Notes: generated from the sequence alone by a model not told the origin. Counted from the stretch's first letter, positions 1 through 12,775 are shown. The stretch: DNA of 64,000 nucleotides from Combretum micranthum (GCA_024138025.1 JAMXBD010000404.1:806001-870000), one strand, 5' to 3'. A program made the numbers and translations.

Positions 1-3000
1 GAAAACTCACTCGGCCATTGGATCACCGGTCTTCTAGTAATAATAATTCGGTAGCAGGGAATCGTCGATCTCGGGATCTCCTAAAAAGGAAGAAATACTC
101 TAATAAGTATTTCAACTCAAACTAATCTAAACGATCTTATACAAACTATCAAATTCGTAATTCTCGTCCTAAGCGGGAATTCCAACTTAAAACGGCCATA
201 ACTTGGTCATTTTAACTCGGAATCTCGCAAATTATATATCGATTCCTATCTACTTCGAAAGATCTATCTAATTCTAATATTATTTTCAAGTTTTGAAAAC
301 TTTGAAGCTTCGAAAAGTTCGGATCAGATTAGGGCAGCAACAATTTCAATTTTCGAAAAATAGTTTTGTGAGAGTTTGAAATGTTCCTACTATAGAAATT
401 GGCTATACATGCAATATGAATGATTTCCTAACATGAATGACATGAGATGAGCTTAATGTATGCATGATCTTGATGATTTTTGCTAAAAGGAAATTTTATA
501 ACTTTTATTTTGCAAGAATAACAACAATTACTTATGAAAAATCTAGTTTCCTAACTTTGATTATTTCCATTTGTTTTGGTTTTGTTACTTAAGAAAATAT
601 AATTATTTTTTGTCAAAATTGAGTGTTCATTATATATTACTTATGATCTTCATTTCTACATAAAATTTCCATTTTACACTTTGTAAACATGTTTTCAAGT
701 GGGGTTGATTCCAAAATCCGAATTTGGTAAAAATTGTTTTTTTGAGTGATTCCTTTAGGAAAAACTTGTTTAAAGCATTAAAATTTAAGGCTTTACTATA
801 TCAATGGTCTAAGGACTTCATTTAACACATAAAACTTGCAATTTGAGCTCAAATACTAAGTGATTACTTATGCATCATCTCAAATTACGAATTTTGACAA
901 TTGATCACTAACCAAAATTTTTCATTTTAATTCCATTACTTGTTTAACTCCTTACTCATGCCTAAACTCATTTTAACTTGTAAAAATCATTGCTTAATGA
1001 TATCTATTACCTATATACTTCATTTTTCACATAAAACATGAGTTTTGGAATTGATACATGGGTTCTAAAAATTGGTCTTGGTTGGAATCCGAATTTACAA
1101 AATTCATTTTTGGTTATATCTTTTGATAAAATCTATCTAAGCTCATGAAAATCCATTCCTTACATATCCTATCCTAAGAGCCTTTCATTTCTTAAATAAA
1201 AACTTCATTTTTGAGTTGGTAAACATGTTTTTAAAATAGGCCTTGGCCAAAATCCGAAAATAGGATTTTTGTTTTGAAAATAACTTTTGAAAATCACATT
1301 AGATTCTTGTAAAAAGAAGTCTTGATGATATACATATATTAAGCCTTCATTTTCTTAAGTAAAAATTACATTTTGACACTTGGAAAGTGGTTTTTAAATA
1401 TTGGTCTTGCCAAAATACGAATTTCATAATTTTGTTTGAGTTCATAACTAAGATCTATACTTAATATGAACATAAACATAAACAAATGCATGGTAATAAG
1501 CTATAAACATCATGGATCTAAACTTTACTTATCAAAATCTTTCATTTATGGTATCTATACCCTAAGCCCTTCATTTTAAATGAAAAATACACATTTTGAA
1601 GTTGAAAAACCACTTTTCTAAATATGGTTCCATTTTCATCCGAATTTCCAAAAATGGTTTTTGTTGAAAATAAAATAGATCTTGAGTTTCTTAACACATT
1701 CCTACTATCCTCATGCTATTACAAGTTGCTTATGAACATAAAACAAAAGTCTAATGCATTCATGAACTCCAAAACTCTAGATCTAGTTTTCTAAACTAGT
1801 TTCAAATGCATGAATCACTATGTGGATGATAGATCTATGCATGAATCATAAGAAATAACAAAAATAACAACTTAAATGACAAGATCTATGGCATAAACAA
1901 AAATCAAAGCTACAACAATTTAGATCTACAAAATATATCAACTTTAAACAAGAAAATAATTGCAATACAAGATAATAAAAGTGGAGAAGAGAAAGATTTC
2001 ATTTTTGGCATCATCATCCTAAGCTTTTAAGCTTATGGAAGGTCATTTGATGCATGAAACCTTCATTACACTTTACCTATATCACCTATGGAGCTTTAGG
2101 AAGAAGATTGGCTTAGAAATCTTTAAAAATGAAGTGTGGAAGCCATGAAAGAAGAAGGGGGCAGCTTGTTTTCCATGGAGGAACAAGAGGAAATGAAGAA
2201 GAAAGAGAGGAAAAAAGAGAGAGAAAGACTAAAGAATGAAAAAGGAAGGAATGAGTAAATGAAAGGGAGAGAGAAATGAGTGTATTAAATGAATGAAAGA
2301 GAGAAAAAAATAAAACAAGGGCAGATTTTGGGGAGGGGATTCACGTGAATTGGGAGAGAGAGAGAGTGTGTGTTTTGTTGAATTTTGACTTGAATTTAAT
2401 TTGTGTAATAAATGTGTATGTGTAGCTTCTTAAAGAAGGAGTAGAATTTATTTAATTTAGTCAAAATAGGAATAAATGAAGGACAATGGCAGCCATAAAG
2501 AAGGAAAAATCTGCCATGAAGTGTGGGATTATGTGTAGAAAGATTGAAGTGAAAAGGAAGTGATATGTGTAAGATGTACTTGAAAGTATGGGTTGTAAAA
2601 GTACTTTATTAATAAAATAAAATTGGAAAATTTATTCCAAATAATTGTAGCAGAATTTTCATAATAAAAATTAAATAATTATTTGAATTATTTTAGTATT
2701 TTAACAAATATGTTACCGGTACGGTCAAAATACGCGAATATGGGCTATAAATAATATTTTTATAACCCGAAAAATTCTACAAAAATATTTTATTGGAATA
2801 ACAATATTTTCTAATTATTAAATTAATTTATTTTATTTTTAGTACCGGGTCTTAAACAGAATCTGATCCCGTAAAAGCCCGAATTAACTAATTTTTAGAA
2901 AAACAAAAAATTTCTATAATATATAAATTATTTATCTAAAAATATAAGGCTTTATAAGAATAATAAAATTTTATAATGAAAAAAAAATGAATAGTGCCAA

Positions 3001-3785
3001 AGACTAATCAATTACCGGTAATAATGGAAATACGATAAAAAGGTTATAACTGTAACTTTTATAACCCGAAAAATTATATAAATGATATTTTTAGAAATCT
3101 CATGAAATTACGAGTCTAACGGTACCATTGGTATATTTTTGATATCTCGAGCCTCGGGACACGCTTTTCGAAGTCTGTGTCCGAACGGGTTCGAAATAGG
3201 TCAAAAATTTACCAATCTGATATTTTTAAACAAACTCATATTACTATGAGCTATTCTACATATTTAGCTATGCCTCGGCCTCTGGGGTTAGGGGCACTAA
3301 GTTGCCGGACTTAGGCTATTGCACTCCGATTAGGGTTTCCGGGTGGTTTTCCGGTTTAGACGTTTGCCAATTTGGAAACTGATATTTATGTTTATACAAC
3401 ATATTTAATTTGAGAAATTTATTTTAAATTTTATTTTTGTAAGTATTTAATATCTCTTAATGTTTTCGGAATTCTTGAATTGAGTTATATTTTCGAAAGT
3501 CAATCGTTATTTGCTTTTTAATAATTTGTTTTTGAGCTTTCTATTACCCGTTTTTATAAGTCGGAGTTACGTATATAGTTTGTCGTACGTAATGGTTTTG
3601 GAATTGAAGTATGTTGAGTTCTTATTTTATTTTTAAGGATTCTTATTTTTCTCAAGCTTTGGAAATTTCTGGATTCGCTCGTGTTTTTAGACTAGTTGAA
3701 ATTCGGTTTTAATTTGAAGTGATTTTTAGGGTTTATTTTCGAAGTTTATCTTGAAATTATTTATTGAAATTTTCCGGGGCTTACA
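1..3785 (-). mobile_element. LTR K, Tekay-like, minus strand, cut by window start
   Basis: Read on the minus strand, the sequence starts TGTAAGCCCCGG at 3785 and runs left off the window. The LTR families here start the same way. At positions 1-40 the minus strand reads a segment ending GGCCGAGTGAGTT, which matches 10846-10858 in the LTR of element A, so roughly the last 1.1 kb lies outside. A purine-rich leader-like stretch (2100-2360) and a possible splice donor (minus strand, near 2076) fit the promoter/leader part. The right border lies directly inside an open gag reading frame of element A, so K inserted into A. Whether K is a solo LTR or an end of a full element cannot be told. The 60-90-codon ORFs inside it are not supported as genes. 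Confidence 0.8.
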
Positions 3786-5051
3786 GCTCCTGCCCCAGAC
3801 CAGCATAGCAACCTCCAAGCCACTCTGGGTCAACTAACACAACTTCTTAATGTGTTAGTTCAGCAACAACAAAGGAATGTGCCACCTCCGGCACCAGCAC
3901 AAGCACCACCCCAACAAGCACCCCAAGCATTTGTACACGGACCAGCAGCACCTGATGCTCAATCACATACAGCACCCCTGCCGCTTCCGCCACCACCTCG
4001 ACCATACAGGACTTCACTCCCAGATTTTATCAAAAGTAACCGTTACTTTGATGGAGCTTTTGGAAAACCAGACGAAGCAGAAGATTGGCTCGCACAGATA
4101 GAACGATCTTTTGCCGCTTATGAAGTTCCTTATCATCTTCGAATAAGCTATGGTACGTATATGTTAAGGTTCAACGCCCGCATCTGGTGGGAGTCCAAGA
4201 GTAGGGAATTGCCGCCGCCTATCACCTGGGAGATGTTTCGAAATGAGTTTCTAGAAAATTATTTCCCTGGAAGTCTAAGAGTAAGGTATAGTGCGGATTT
4301 CTTGCACATATCCCAGAGAGGAAAGACCATAGAACAATATGAGACGGAATTTAGCCGACTCTTGCAGTATGCTCAGGATTCGTGTAAATATAGTGAGGAG
4401 CTGAAACGACAAGTGTTCCTGAACGGGTTAGATGAAGACTTAAGGATGCGATTGGAAGAGTTTGACATTCGCACCTTCAGAGAACTGGTTGAAAGAGCCA
4501 GAATTGTTGAAGGGGCCAAGAAAAGGAAAGCAGGGACCTTTGAGAAGAAAGTACAGGTATTTGGCAGGAGATTTCAGGCTCCAATTTCCCTTCCAAAAGG
4601 TTTAAACCAATTAGTCACTCTAAGGGAAATTTTAGTGGACAGAAAGATAATTCCAAGATAACGGCAAATTGTTGGAAATGCAAAGGAGCGCATTACCCGA
4701 AGAGATGCCCCCTTCTCCAGAACAAGTGCTATTTCTGTGGTGACCCGAGCCATAAGATTCCGGACTGCCCAAAGAAAGCTTCTACGACTTGTTTCGTGTG
4801 TAAGCAATTGGGACATTTTGCTAATGAGTGTCCCCAAAGGAATCTCTCAGCAAACTGACCTGTTGGATCCTCCGGAGGACTTGCTCCGACAAGGAGTGGC
4901 AGTGGAAGCGGAAGTCGCTCGGCATCATCTATGCATGGGCTGAGAATTTATAACCTTGAAGGATAATGGGTCTGCGAGGAGGATGCTGAAGAAGGATTAG
5001 AATTGGCTGCCCTGGACCATGGAGAGGAGTACGACTATAATTTGGTTACAG
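3786..5051 (+). pseudogene. gag: Gag of element A (capsid and three zinc knuckles), 5'-truncated and frameshifted
   Basis: Gag forms the virus-like particle and binds element RNA. The frame is open from 3786, with a Gln/Pro-rich N-terminal part, then the retrotransposon Gag capsid domain at about 4010-4510 (DFIKSNRYFDGAFG, then WWESKSREL, then FRNEFLENYFPGSLR). Near 4590-4600 (ccaaaagg) the frame shifts by -1; the rest is read from 4601 to 5051. The second part holds three zinc knuckles: CWKCKGAHYPKRC (CX2CX3HX4C, from 4670), then CYFCGDPSHKIPDC and CFVCKQLGHFANEC (both CX2CX4HX4C). Stops at TGA 4856 and TAA 4964 are each one C-to-T change from Arg or Gln codons; the related element B keeps CAA at the second site. 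The acidic tail ends YNLVTG at a predicted splice donor. The true start codon lies left of K. Confidence 0.88.
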
Positions 5052-5192
5052 GTTAGCCTCAACCTTTAAAAATATATATGTCTGTTTTAACATCTGTTGA
5101 GTATCAAGTTATGATGTATGTTGGAGCTAATAGATGTTTAGGAAACCTTTTTAAAGACAATAAGACTAGTAACGCGCGCGTCTTGAACGCAG
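5052..5192 (+). other. Candidate intron at the Gag-Pol junction of element A
   Basis: The sequence reads TTACAG|GTTAGC at 5051/5052 and AACGCAG|GAACC at 5192/5193. Removing these 141 bases joins Gag (ending VT, phase 1) to the protease region (TIQIGDL) exactly in the pol frame. Unspliced, the frame meets TAG at 5054, the second codon position after the donor. Element C has GCAG|GTATGT and CTTAG|GA at the same points, and the gag-only element B keeps CAG|GT at the matching end of its Gag. Alternatively this is a spacer whose stop ends Gag, with pol made some other way. Splicing is inferred, not shown. Confidence 0.5.
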
Positions 5193-8100
5193 GAACCATA
5201 CAAATAGGAGACCTAACCGCTTATACCCTCTTCGATACCGGCGCAACACATTCCTTTATTGCCACTAGTGTAGCCTTGAAGACCGGTTTACCCATCACCA
5301 CAATCACAACAAGTTTTCGTATAAAAACCCCCACCGGTAGTGTGGTGACTACCAAAGAAGTAATAAGGAATTGCCCCATGAAGATACAAGGCCATGAAGC
5401 GACTACCGATCTTATAGTAATAGAAATTAGCAAGTACGAAGTGATTCTCGGAATGAGTTGGTTGTCCATGGTGGAAACAAAGGTAGATTGTAGAAATAAA
5501 AGGGTGGAATTCAGGAGACAAGATGGAAAGAAAGCTACGTTTTTGGGAGAATCCGCAAAAAGTTTGGAGTTAAGCTCGTTTGAGCTAATTGAAGAAGTTG
5601 AAGAAGGAATGGAAAGTTATGTGGGAAGTACGGAGGAAGACAAGGAAAGACCCAACCTTGACGACATCCCCATCGTTAATGAATTCTCTGACGTTTTTCC
5701 AGAAGAATTGCCTGGGTTACACCCAAAACGAGAAATCGATTTTGAGATCGATTTGATGCCAAAGACAGAACCTATATCCAAGGCGCCCTACCGAATGGCA
5801 CCTATTGAGCTCAAGGAACTCAAGAAGCAATTACAAGAATTGCTTGACCAAGGATTTATTAGACCAAGTGTCTCGCCTTGGGGAGCTCCGGTATTATTTG
5901 TGAAGAAGAAAGATGGATCGATGAGGCTGTGCATTGATTATCGAGAACTCAATAAGGTTACCATCAAGAATAGGTATCCATTGCCAAGGATTGACGATCT
6001 CTTTGACCAACTACAAGGAGCAAGTGTATTCTCACGCATTGATTTGAGATCTGGATACCACCAGCTAAGGATAAAACCAGAAGATGTGTCAAGGACCGCT
6101 TTTAGAACTCGGTATGGACACTATGAGTTCATGGTCATGCCATTTGGATTAACAAATGCACCAGCTGCTTTCATGGACTTGATGAATCGGGTGTATAAAC
6201 CGCTCTTGGATAAATGCGTGATTGTCTTCATTGATGATATTTTGGTTTATTCTAAAACTCGGGAGCAACACAAAGAACATCTGAGAATGGCATTACAAAC
6301 CTTAAGGGAACACAAGTTATATGCCAAATTATCAAAGTGTGACTTTTGGTTGGATCAAATATCTTTTCTAGGACATGTTATCTCAGGGAAAGGAATATCC
6401 GTAGATCCTGAAAAGATTAAGGCCATAATGGAATGGAAACAACCAAGGACGGTGACCGAGATTAGAAGTTTTCTTGGATTAGCTGGCTATTACAGGAAGT
6501 TTGTACAAGACTTCTCAAAAATAGCTAAGCCGCTAACTCAGTTGACCCAGAAGAATGAAAGATTCATTTGGAATGAGAAAAGAGAACAAAGTTTCTAGGA
6601 GTTAAAGCAACGATTGGTATCTGCTCCAATTTTAACCTTACCCGACCCAAAAAAGCCATATACCGTCCATAGTGATGCGTCAAGAAATGGCTTAGGATGT
6701 GTGCTCATGCAAGAAGGGAAGGTGATTGCTTATGCTTCACGGCAGTTGAGGCCGCATGAACAAAATTACCCGACGCATGATCTTGAGTTAGCCGCAGTTG
6801 TCTTCGCTCTCAAGCTTTGGAGGCACTACCTATATGGGCAGAGATGCGAGATTTATACGGACCATAAGAGCCTCAAGTATTTATTTACTCAAAAGGAATT
6901 GAATATGAGGCAGAGGAGATGGTTGGAGTTGATCAAAGACTATGATCTTGGAATAAATTATTGCCCTGGAAGAGTGAATGCCGTGGCAGACGCTTTGAGT
7001 CGAAAGAACCATGGAGAGGTTGCAGCCATGCTTACAACTCAAAAAGAGCTTATGAAAGAATTCGAGAGGCTGAGCATCGAATTTGTGGGGCAAAGTGCGG
7101 AGATGGAAATTTCCCATTTGGTAATGGAGCCAACCCTGATCGATAGAATCAAAGAATCTCAACGATATGATGAAGTCATACAAAAGTTGAAAAGTAAGAT
7201 ACAAGGAGGAAGGTATGACGATTTTGAGATAGATAAGGAAGATGTAGTAAGAATGAATGGAAGATTATGTGTACCAAATGATGAGGAGATGAAAAAGGAA
7301 ATAATGGATGAGGCGCATAACTCAGGATATACCATGCACCTCGGTGGTACCAAGATGTACCAAGACCTTAAAAGCCGTTTTTGGTGGAATGGTATGAAAA
7401 AGGATGTAGCCGAATTCGTGATGAAGTGTCCCATATGTCAACAAGTAAAGATTGAACACCAAAGGCCAGGAGGACTTTTGAAACCATTGGCCATACCAGA
7501 ATGGAAATGGGACCAAATTACCATGGATTTCGTATGTGGATTGCCCCGAACATCAGCCGGATATGATGCCATATGGGTAATTGTGGATCGACTTACCAAG
7601 TCAGCACACTTCATCCCCATCAACATGACCTACTCAATGGAAAAGTTGGCCCGGCTATATGTAAGGCAGATTGTGAGACTGCATGGAGTCCCAGCAGGGA
7701 TTGTATCGGATCGAGACCCTTGATTCGTGTCAAAATTCTGGACATGCCTTCAGAAATGTATGGGGACCAAGTTACAGTTCAGCACAGCTTATCATCCATA
7801 AACTGATGGACAATCAGAGCGGACTATCCAGACTTTGGAAGACATGTTAAGAGCTTGTGTTATGGAATTCAAGGGAAGCTGGGAAGTACACCTACCTCTG
7901 GTAGAGTTTGCTTACAACAACAGTTATCATTCAACAATCAAGATGCCACCATACGAAGCTTTATACAGAAGAAGGTGTAGATCGCCTCTATTTTGGGATG
8001 ATGTGGAAAAATTAACAATTGGACCAGATCTCATCCAGGACGCCTCAGATAAAGTCAGGATTATTCAACAAAGGATGAAAGAGGCCCAAGATAGACAGAA

Positions 8101-8632
8101 AAGTTGGGCGGATCAAAAACGAAGGATCCTTGAGTTTAATGTTGGAGATCATGTGTATCTGAAAGTGAATCCGATAAAGAGTATCCATCGTGTACGAGCT
8201 CGAGGGAAGCTAAGCCCAAGGTATATCGGACCTTTCGAAATCCTCGAACGGGTAGGAGATTTGGCTTATCGCTTGGCATTACCACCAAACCTGTCGGGAG
8301 TACATAATGTCTTCCATGTCTCAGTGCTCAGGAAGCATATCCCCGACCCTGATCGGATTGTGGAACTCGAACCGGTCAGGCTAAAAGAGAACTTGACCTA
8401 TGAGGAGGCCTCAGTTCAAATTCTGGATCAAAAGGTTCAAAAGCTGAGAAACAAGGAAATCCGATATGTCAAAGTGTTATGGAGGAATCATTCACGAGAA
8501 GAGGCTACTTGGGAAGCCGAGGATGAAATCCGAAAGAAATATCCAAATCTCTTTGAAGAATCAGGTACGAATTTCAAGTTGCAAATTCCAAGTTTTGAGG
8601 ACAAAACTTTCTTTAAGGGGGGTAGGTTGTAA
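5193..8632 (+). pseudogene. pol: Pol of element A: PR-RT-RNase H-IN-chromodomain
   Basis: The polyprotein copies element RNA into DNA and inserts it into the genome. One frame (positions 2 mod 3) carries everything. Aspartic protease: DTGATHSFI at 5234. [19 protein letters not shown] near 5905 and the catalytic FIDDILVYS near 6228. RNase [11 protein letters not shown] near 6668. Integrase: HHCC zinc finger (7315-7450, ending CPICQ), then D in TMDFV (about 7525), D in VSDRDP (about 7712) and E in SERTIQTLE (about 7818). A GPY/F module (PRYIGPFEILERV, about 8215) follows, then a chromodomain with VLWRNHSREEATWE (about 8475-8520). Nonsense codons are TAG 6596 (Gln in element C), TGA 7721 (Arg in C) and TAA 7799 (Gln in C). 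The stop TAA lies in the first bases of the 3' LTR. The candidate in-frame start at 5078 falls inside the putative intron, so I start at the acceptor. Confidence 0.92.
8611..8627 (+). other. Polypurine tract of element A
   Basis: CTTTAAGGGGGGTAGGT directly precedes the TGTAAATCCCC start of the 3' LTR. It primes plus-strand DNA synthesis. Elements B (CTTTAAGGGGAGTAGGT) and C (TTTAAGGGGGGGAGAA) have the same arrangement. Confidence 0.85.
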
Positions 8633-9242
8633 ATCCCCGAAATTTTCGATCCAAAATTAAAGACCTAAACCCTAAACAGAAGTCAAACGAATTCCTAGGT
8701 CAAACAAAACCCTAGTTTACCGTAACCATTTAACTCCGGCATTGCCGTTTTCTCAAGTCATAGAAAACGAAGTTGGAAAAATTAGCTCAATTAGTTCGTA
8801 ATAACCATAGGTTTTATAAAGGTTTCAGTTTCGCGAATTTCGGATGTCCTTCGAACCCGAACAAACACAGTTCTTGAAAAATGAGTCCGGAAGCCCGGAA
8901 TAGGAAAAATATTCCGACTACACCGTTAGACTCGTAAAAATATAAGATTTCCAAAAACATCAATTTCTTAATTTTTCGATAACTAAAAATATCAGATATC
9001 GCTTTTATACTCGTATTTTCTTACTACCGGTATTAAATTGTCATGTCTACTTTTACATTACACTATTTTCTACTATTCTACACTATTCATCTATCTCTAC
9101 TTTTTCTTACAACCTATTCTTACAAGCCATACACCTATTTCTTACACATTTTCATTTCCAATACAAATTCACATCTTTCATTTCTTGCTTTAATTAATCA
9201 AAAGACAAGAAAATTAATTTTTGATCTTCCCCATGCTCCAAA

Positions 9243-9458
9243 AATGGCGCCGGCCACCCCCATTCATGCATCCATCTATTTTGTTTTCATTTATTTAATT
9301 AACACAAATAATCTCCCATATTTTCCTATAAATACCCCTTCATACCTTCACTTCTTTCACACTTCTTCTTCTCTAAAGTTACTCTCTCAAAATCTCTCTC
9401 AAATTCTCTCAAGAGTTCTTACAAGAAGTCCTCTTAAGTTTAGCTTCTTTAGGTAAGA
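9243..9458 (+). promoter_or_regulatory. LTR promoter and downstream splice donor (element A)
   Basis: GGCGCCGGCC box (9246-9255), TATAAATA (9327-9334), then a pyrimidine/CT-rich leader and AG|GTAAGA at 9452/9453. The same layout recurs in the other Tekay-like LTRs of the window, which supports it as the pol II promoter and the end of the first leader exon. Confidence 0.65.
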
Positions 9459-11149
9459 AATTTCTCAAGATTTCTTCATGTTCATTTACTTAGTATGAGC
9501 TTAGTGTGTGTTTTCTAAAACCATGAAGGTTAAGAAAGCAACATTAGTTCATGCTTTGTTTTTGTTCATAATCAAAATTCCTCCATGATCATTTATGTTT
9601 CTATTATGTTCCTTTATGTTTCCTTATATTTCCTTTATGATTATTATATCTATATATCTATATAGCTATATATACTATTTAGAGCATATAAGCTCATAGC
9701 CTTGCAATTTATTTACCTTTCATGCAATTTATTTATTTCAATGCAATTTATTTAATTTCAAGTTGATTTTAAGACTAATCATTCTAGTTTTAGACTTGTC
9801 CTCATCAAGTCAAAACAATTCTTTTCTTTTCGAGACTAGTCTTTTCTTAGTCCCGGGGTACCTTGATAAAGCTAAGGTCCCAATACTTGATTTACTTTAT
9901 TATTTAAGCTTTCAAGTTATTATGTTCCTTTGTATTTCTATAGTTTTGATTCATATTCATGCATGAACATAATGTTTTTGTCTCAACAAAAACAAATGAG
10001 AAAATGTTTTCTTGAATTAAAGATTCTTTCTAAAGAAATAAATATGGGAAACGGATTTCTAAAAACTCATGAACATGCATAGGAATGATTTTCTTACATA
10101 AACAAAAGATTTTATGAAAACTTATCTTTTATCAAGAAGTAGAAATTCTTTTGAAACATTACAATAAATAAAAATATCATTTTGCTACTTTTGAAATCCA
10201 AGTTTAGAAACAAAACCACACTTTAGGAAATTAAAGTAATTACAAGAGATTTCATTTAGAAATAAAGTCTTTATCTTAATGACCAAAAGATCTTTCAAAA
10301 GTAAAATAGAATCTCAAATTCAAAGACTTTTAAAAACCTTACTTTTAAGTTGAGACAACTTCATTTACTTCATACATTTGTTATGAGTCATTACAAATAT
10401 ATATATACCTTTCAAAAGTTTAAAATAATTGAAATGTTATCTTTTCAAAATGAGCTTTGTTTACAAAAAGGAAAACAAGTGTTTACAAATTCGTGGCAAA
10501 TCTGATCGCTACCTTTTCGGAACCCAAACAACTTAGTTTTATGGAAATAAGCTTAGAAATGCGTAGATCGTTTCGAGTAGGTAGAAAACGGTATATTATA
10601 CGCGAAATTCCGAGTTAAAATGAGCAAGTTATGGCCATTTTAAGTTGAAATTTCCCTTCATACGATTTTACTACGATTTTTAAGAAAAGATTAGAATTTT
10701 CAAGGATAGAATTTCATGAAATACTCATTTTGGGTATTCTTCTTGAATTAGATAATCACGAGGAGGATTGTTCGTATCCCGAGGATTACTACGATTAAGT
10801 GGAATTTCCGAACGACCCATCCAATTCAAGAAAAGTGTCACCATGGCCGAGTGAGTTACTTCCCGTATTTTTCTTCGTACTCTTGATTGTGCTTGTAAAG
10901 TTAGTTGCACTAGAACTTGAGAAAAATAAAACGAAAGTGTATGATAATATGTTGAAAGAATATTAAGTATATCGAAACTCGAATTGGTTGTAATAAAGAT
11001 TGTATGCGCATTAATATCTTGAAGTGTTTGAAATTGGTTGATCACTTGAAAGAAGCTAAATGTAATTACTAGACTTTAATTAAAGAAATTATTCATGCAC
11101 TTCATATGTTGAGTCACATTGCATTCGCTACTATACAATTGGTGGGACA

Positions 11150-11335
11150 AGTGTATAATAGTGGTGGTAGACATAACCGGTACATATAAGTGGCGAGTAG
11201 GAGCGGTAAGAACTACTTAAATTGATGGCTAATAGGAGCCTGTAATAACTACAAGTTTTTGGTGGCTAGTAGGAGCCTGTAATAACTACAAATTTTTGAT
11301 GGCGTATAGGAGCCGGTAAGATCTATAAAAGTGTT
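11150..11335 (+). repeat. Short tandem repeat in LTR of element A
   Basis: About four degenerate copies of a 40-48-bp unit of the form GGTGGCTAGTAGGAGCC then TGTAATAACTAC. Solo LTR I has about three copies at 26070-26190. L2 has a different unit at the matching place. Confidence 0.75.
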
Positions 11336-11962
11336 TTTAAAAGTTGTGGCTGTAATTGGCCTGAATCCCCAACCCCGAATGAAGGGCGTAAATTCATTCA
11401 ACATATGATTCCCGGAAAATCATATGTCTTGTATGCTCATGTGGTTGTTGTATTTCGTATGTTTGAATAATAAACTTGATTGATAAATTTTATCCGAGTA
11501 TGAATTTCGGGATTTACTCACTAAGCCTATAAGCTTACACCCCTATAGATATTTGTATTCTCAGGAACACCTAATTTTATGCCCGGGATCTTCCAGTGTC
11601 CGTATACGTTTTATGTTGAAGCTTTTGGAGGAAATCTACTTGAAGACTTAGATTAGACTTCCTTCGAAATCTTTAATTTTGGATGTTATGTAGTTATCTC
11701 GATCCTTGGATTTATCGGGGGTATGCCCCTAAGAGTTTTGTAACAGACCTTTGGCTAGATATGATATGATATATTTATTTCTGAATTCTTGTATGTTTAA
11801 CCTTACTTGCTTAAACTATGCTTCCCAAAAGCGTCTCCTATTACCGTGTTAGACGCCTTACATATAATACTAAGGCTTTCGCATGACTAAGGTAGCCATT
11901 CTTAAACCTTGATATTATATGTGGCGGACTGCCACGTTTAGGGTACCCTTCGGGGCGTGACA

Positions 11963-12110
11963 ATTATTATCATTATTAAAGATATTATTATTAGTATTAT
12001 TATTATTATCATCATCATCATCATCATTAAGATTACTATTATTTTTATTAATGTTATTATGAAAATTAATACTAATATTAATAACATATCATCATCATCA
12101 TCATCATACT
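11963..12110. repeat. ATT/ATC microsatellite
   Basis: Runs of ATT and ATC triplets (TTATTATTATCATCATCATC and, later, another run of ATC) directly after the LTR of element A, at the start of relic X. Confidence 0.85.
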
Positions 12111-12775
12111 TTTCAATAAGAATAAAATTAAGTTAATTGTAAAATACTTGTTTTATATAGAAATACATAAGAATGGAAATTTAAATAAGTTAAAATTATG
12201 AATAATGTGATTCCTAAAATTGACAAGATAATTATATGAAGTAGATTAAGAGAAACATGAAAAAACTAAATAATAGTAAATAGATATCCGTTACTATAAT
12301 AGATTAACTAACGAACAATATAAAAGTGATGATAATGGTAATGATAAAATATCAATCCACTAAATATAAATTTACAACTACCCAATAAGAACATATAAAT
12401 ATCAAACAATATCAAGAAAAGCAAAATGATAATAAATATTAAATAATTATTGATTATCATAGGAACTTCAGTGGACCAATATAGTAATAGAAAGAAAACC
12501 TAATACCAATATAGGATACTTACACACTCATAGGAGTTTAGTTCTGTAACCTATGTTTTATTGATGAATATTTTATTCATCTTAATAGGTAATTTTGAAA
12601 CTATAGAGGATTTTCCACCTGACTATTACAACTAGCCAATATGAGTAGGTGAGTAACTCAGTCTTATTACATTGTGTGTGCTTGTAACTTAGCTAATATT
12701 TAATAAAAGATAATAACCTGAATTTGCCATATAGGTTTACGAGAATTGTTTGATGTATGAATTGTTGATTGCTAA
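11963..12775 (+). repeat. Relic X, left part: old LTR related to element C LTR
   Basis: From about 12115 the sequence parallels the C LTR from about 54925 (ATAAGAATGGAAATT; later TATGAGTAGGTGAGTAACTCAGTC against TATGAGCAGGTGAGTAATTCAGTC). The part at 11963-12110 is an ATT/ATC microsatellite. The relic stops at GCTAA (12771-12775), where LTR H is inserted. It resumes at 43632, again matching the C LTR after its own GCTAA near 55280. No gene is seen. Confidence 0.7.

Larger units (their letters stand above)
3786..11962 (+). mobile_element. Element A: Ty3/gypsy chromovirus (Tekay/Del-like), 5' end missing
   Basis: Internal region 3786-8627 and 3' LTR 8628-11962. The order is gag, protease, RT, RNase H, integrase, chromodomain, polypurine tract and LTR. 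The 5' LTR, primer site and first codons of gag are absent because LTR K interrupts gag at 3785/3786. The element is dead: one frameshift and two nonsense codons in gag, three nonsense codons in pol. All the nonsense codons can be explained by C-to-T changes. The five bases after the LTR (ATTAT, 11963-11967) are the expected target duplication, but the partner copy is outside the window. Confidence 0.9.
8628..11962 (+). repeat. 3' LTR of element A (3335 bp)
   Basis: Starts TGTAAATCCCCG and ends GGTACCCTTCGGGGCGTGACA. It is closely related along its length to solo LTR I (23487-26828, 3342 bp) and more distantly to L2. It contains a TATA box at 9327, a splice donor at 9452/9453, a GCGCCGGCC box about 80 bp before the TATA box, and a short tandem repeat near its end. 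ORFs inside it (for example 9043-9456) have no recognisable domain and are not annotated as genes. Confidence 0.92.

Noticed and set aside
3786..3796. GGGGCAGGAGC on the minus strand next to LTR K as a polypurine tract
   Set aside because: The same bases are codons of the open gag frame of A, and the tract does not resemble the TTTAAGGGG tracts of the family.
4590..4605. Programmed -1 frameshift within gag of A
   Set aside because: B and C Gag pass this point differently and the site is no classic slippery heptamer; a one-base deletion is simpler.
9043..9456. 137-codon plus-strand ORF, and similar ORFs in other LTRs (24444-24818, 23834-24052, 33346-33618, 41564-41827)
   Set aside because: Low-complexity Phe/Leu/Ser/Tyr-rich translation of CT-rich LTR leader DNA; no domain, position is promoter/leader.
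11150..11335. CRISPR-like array
   Set aside because: Degenerate tandem repeat without unique spacers in a plant LTR.
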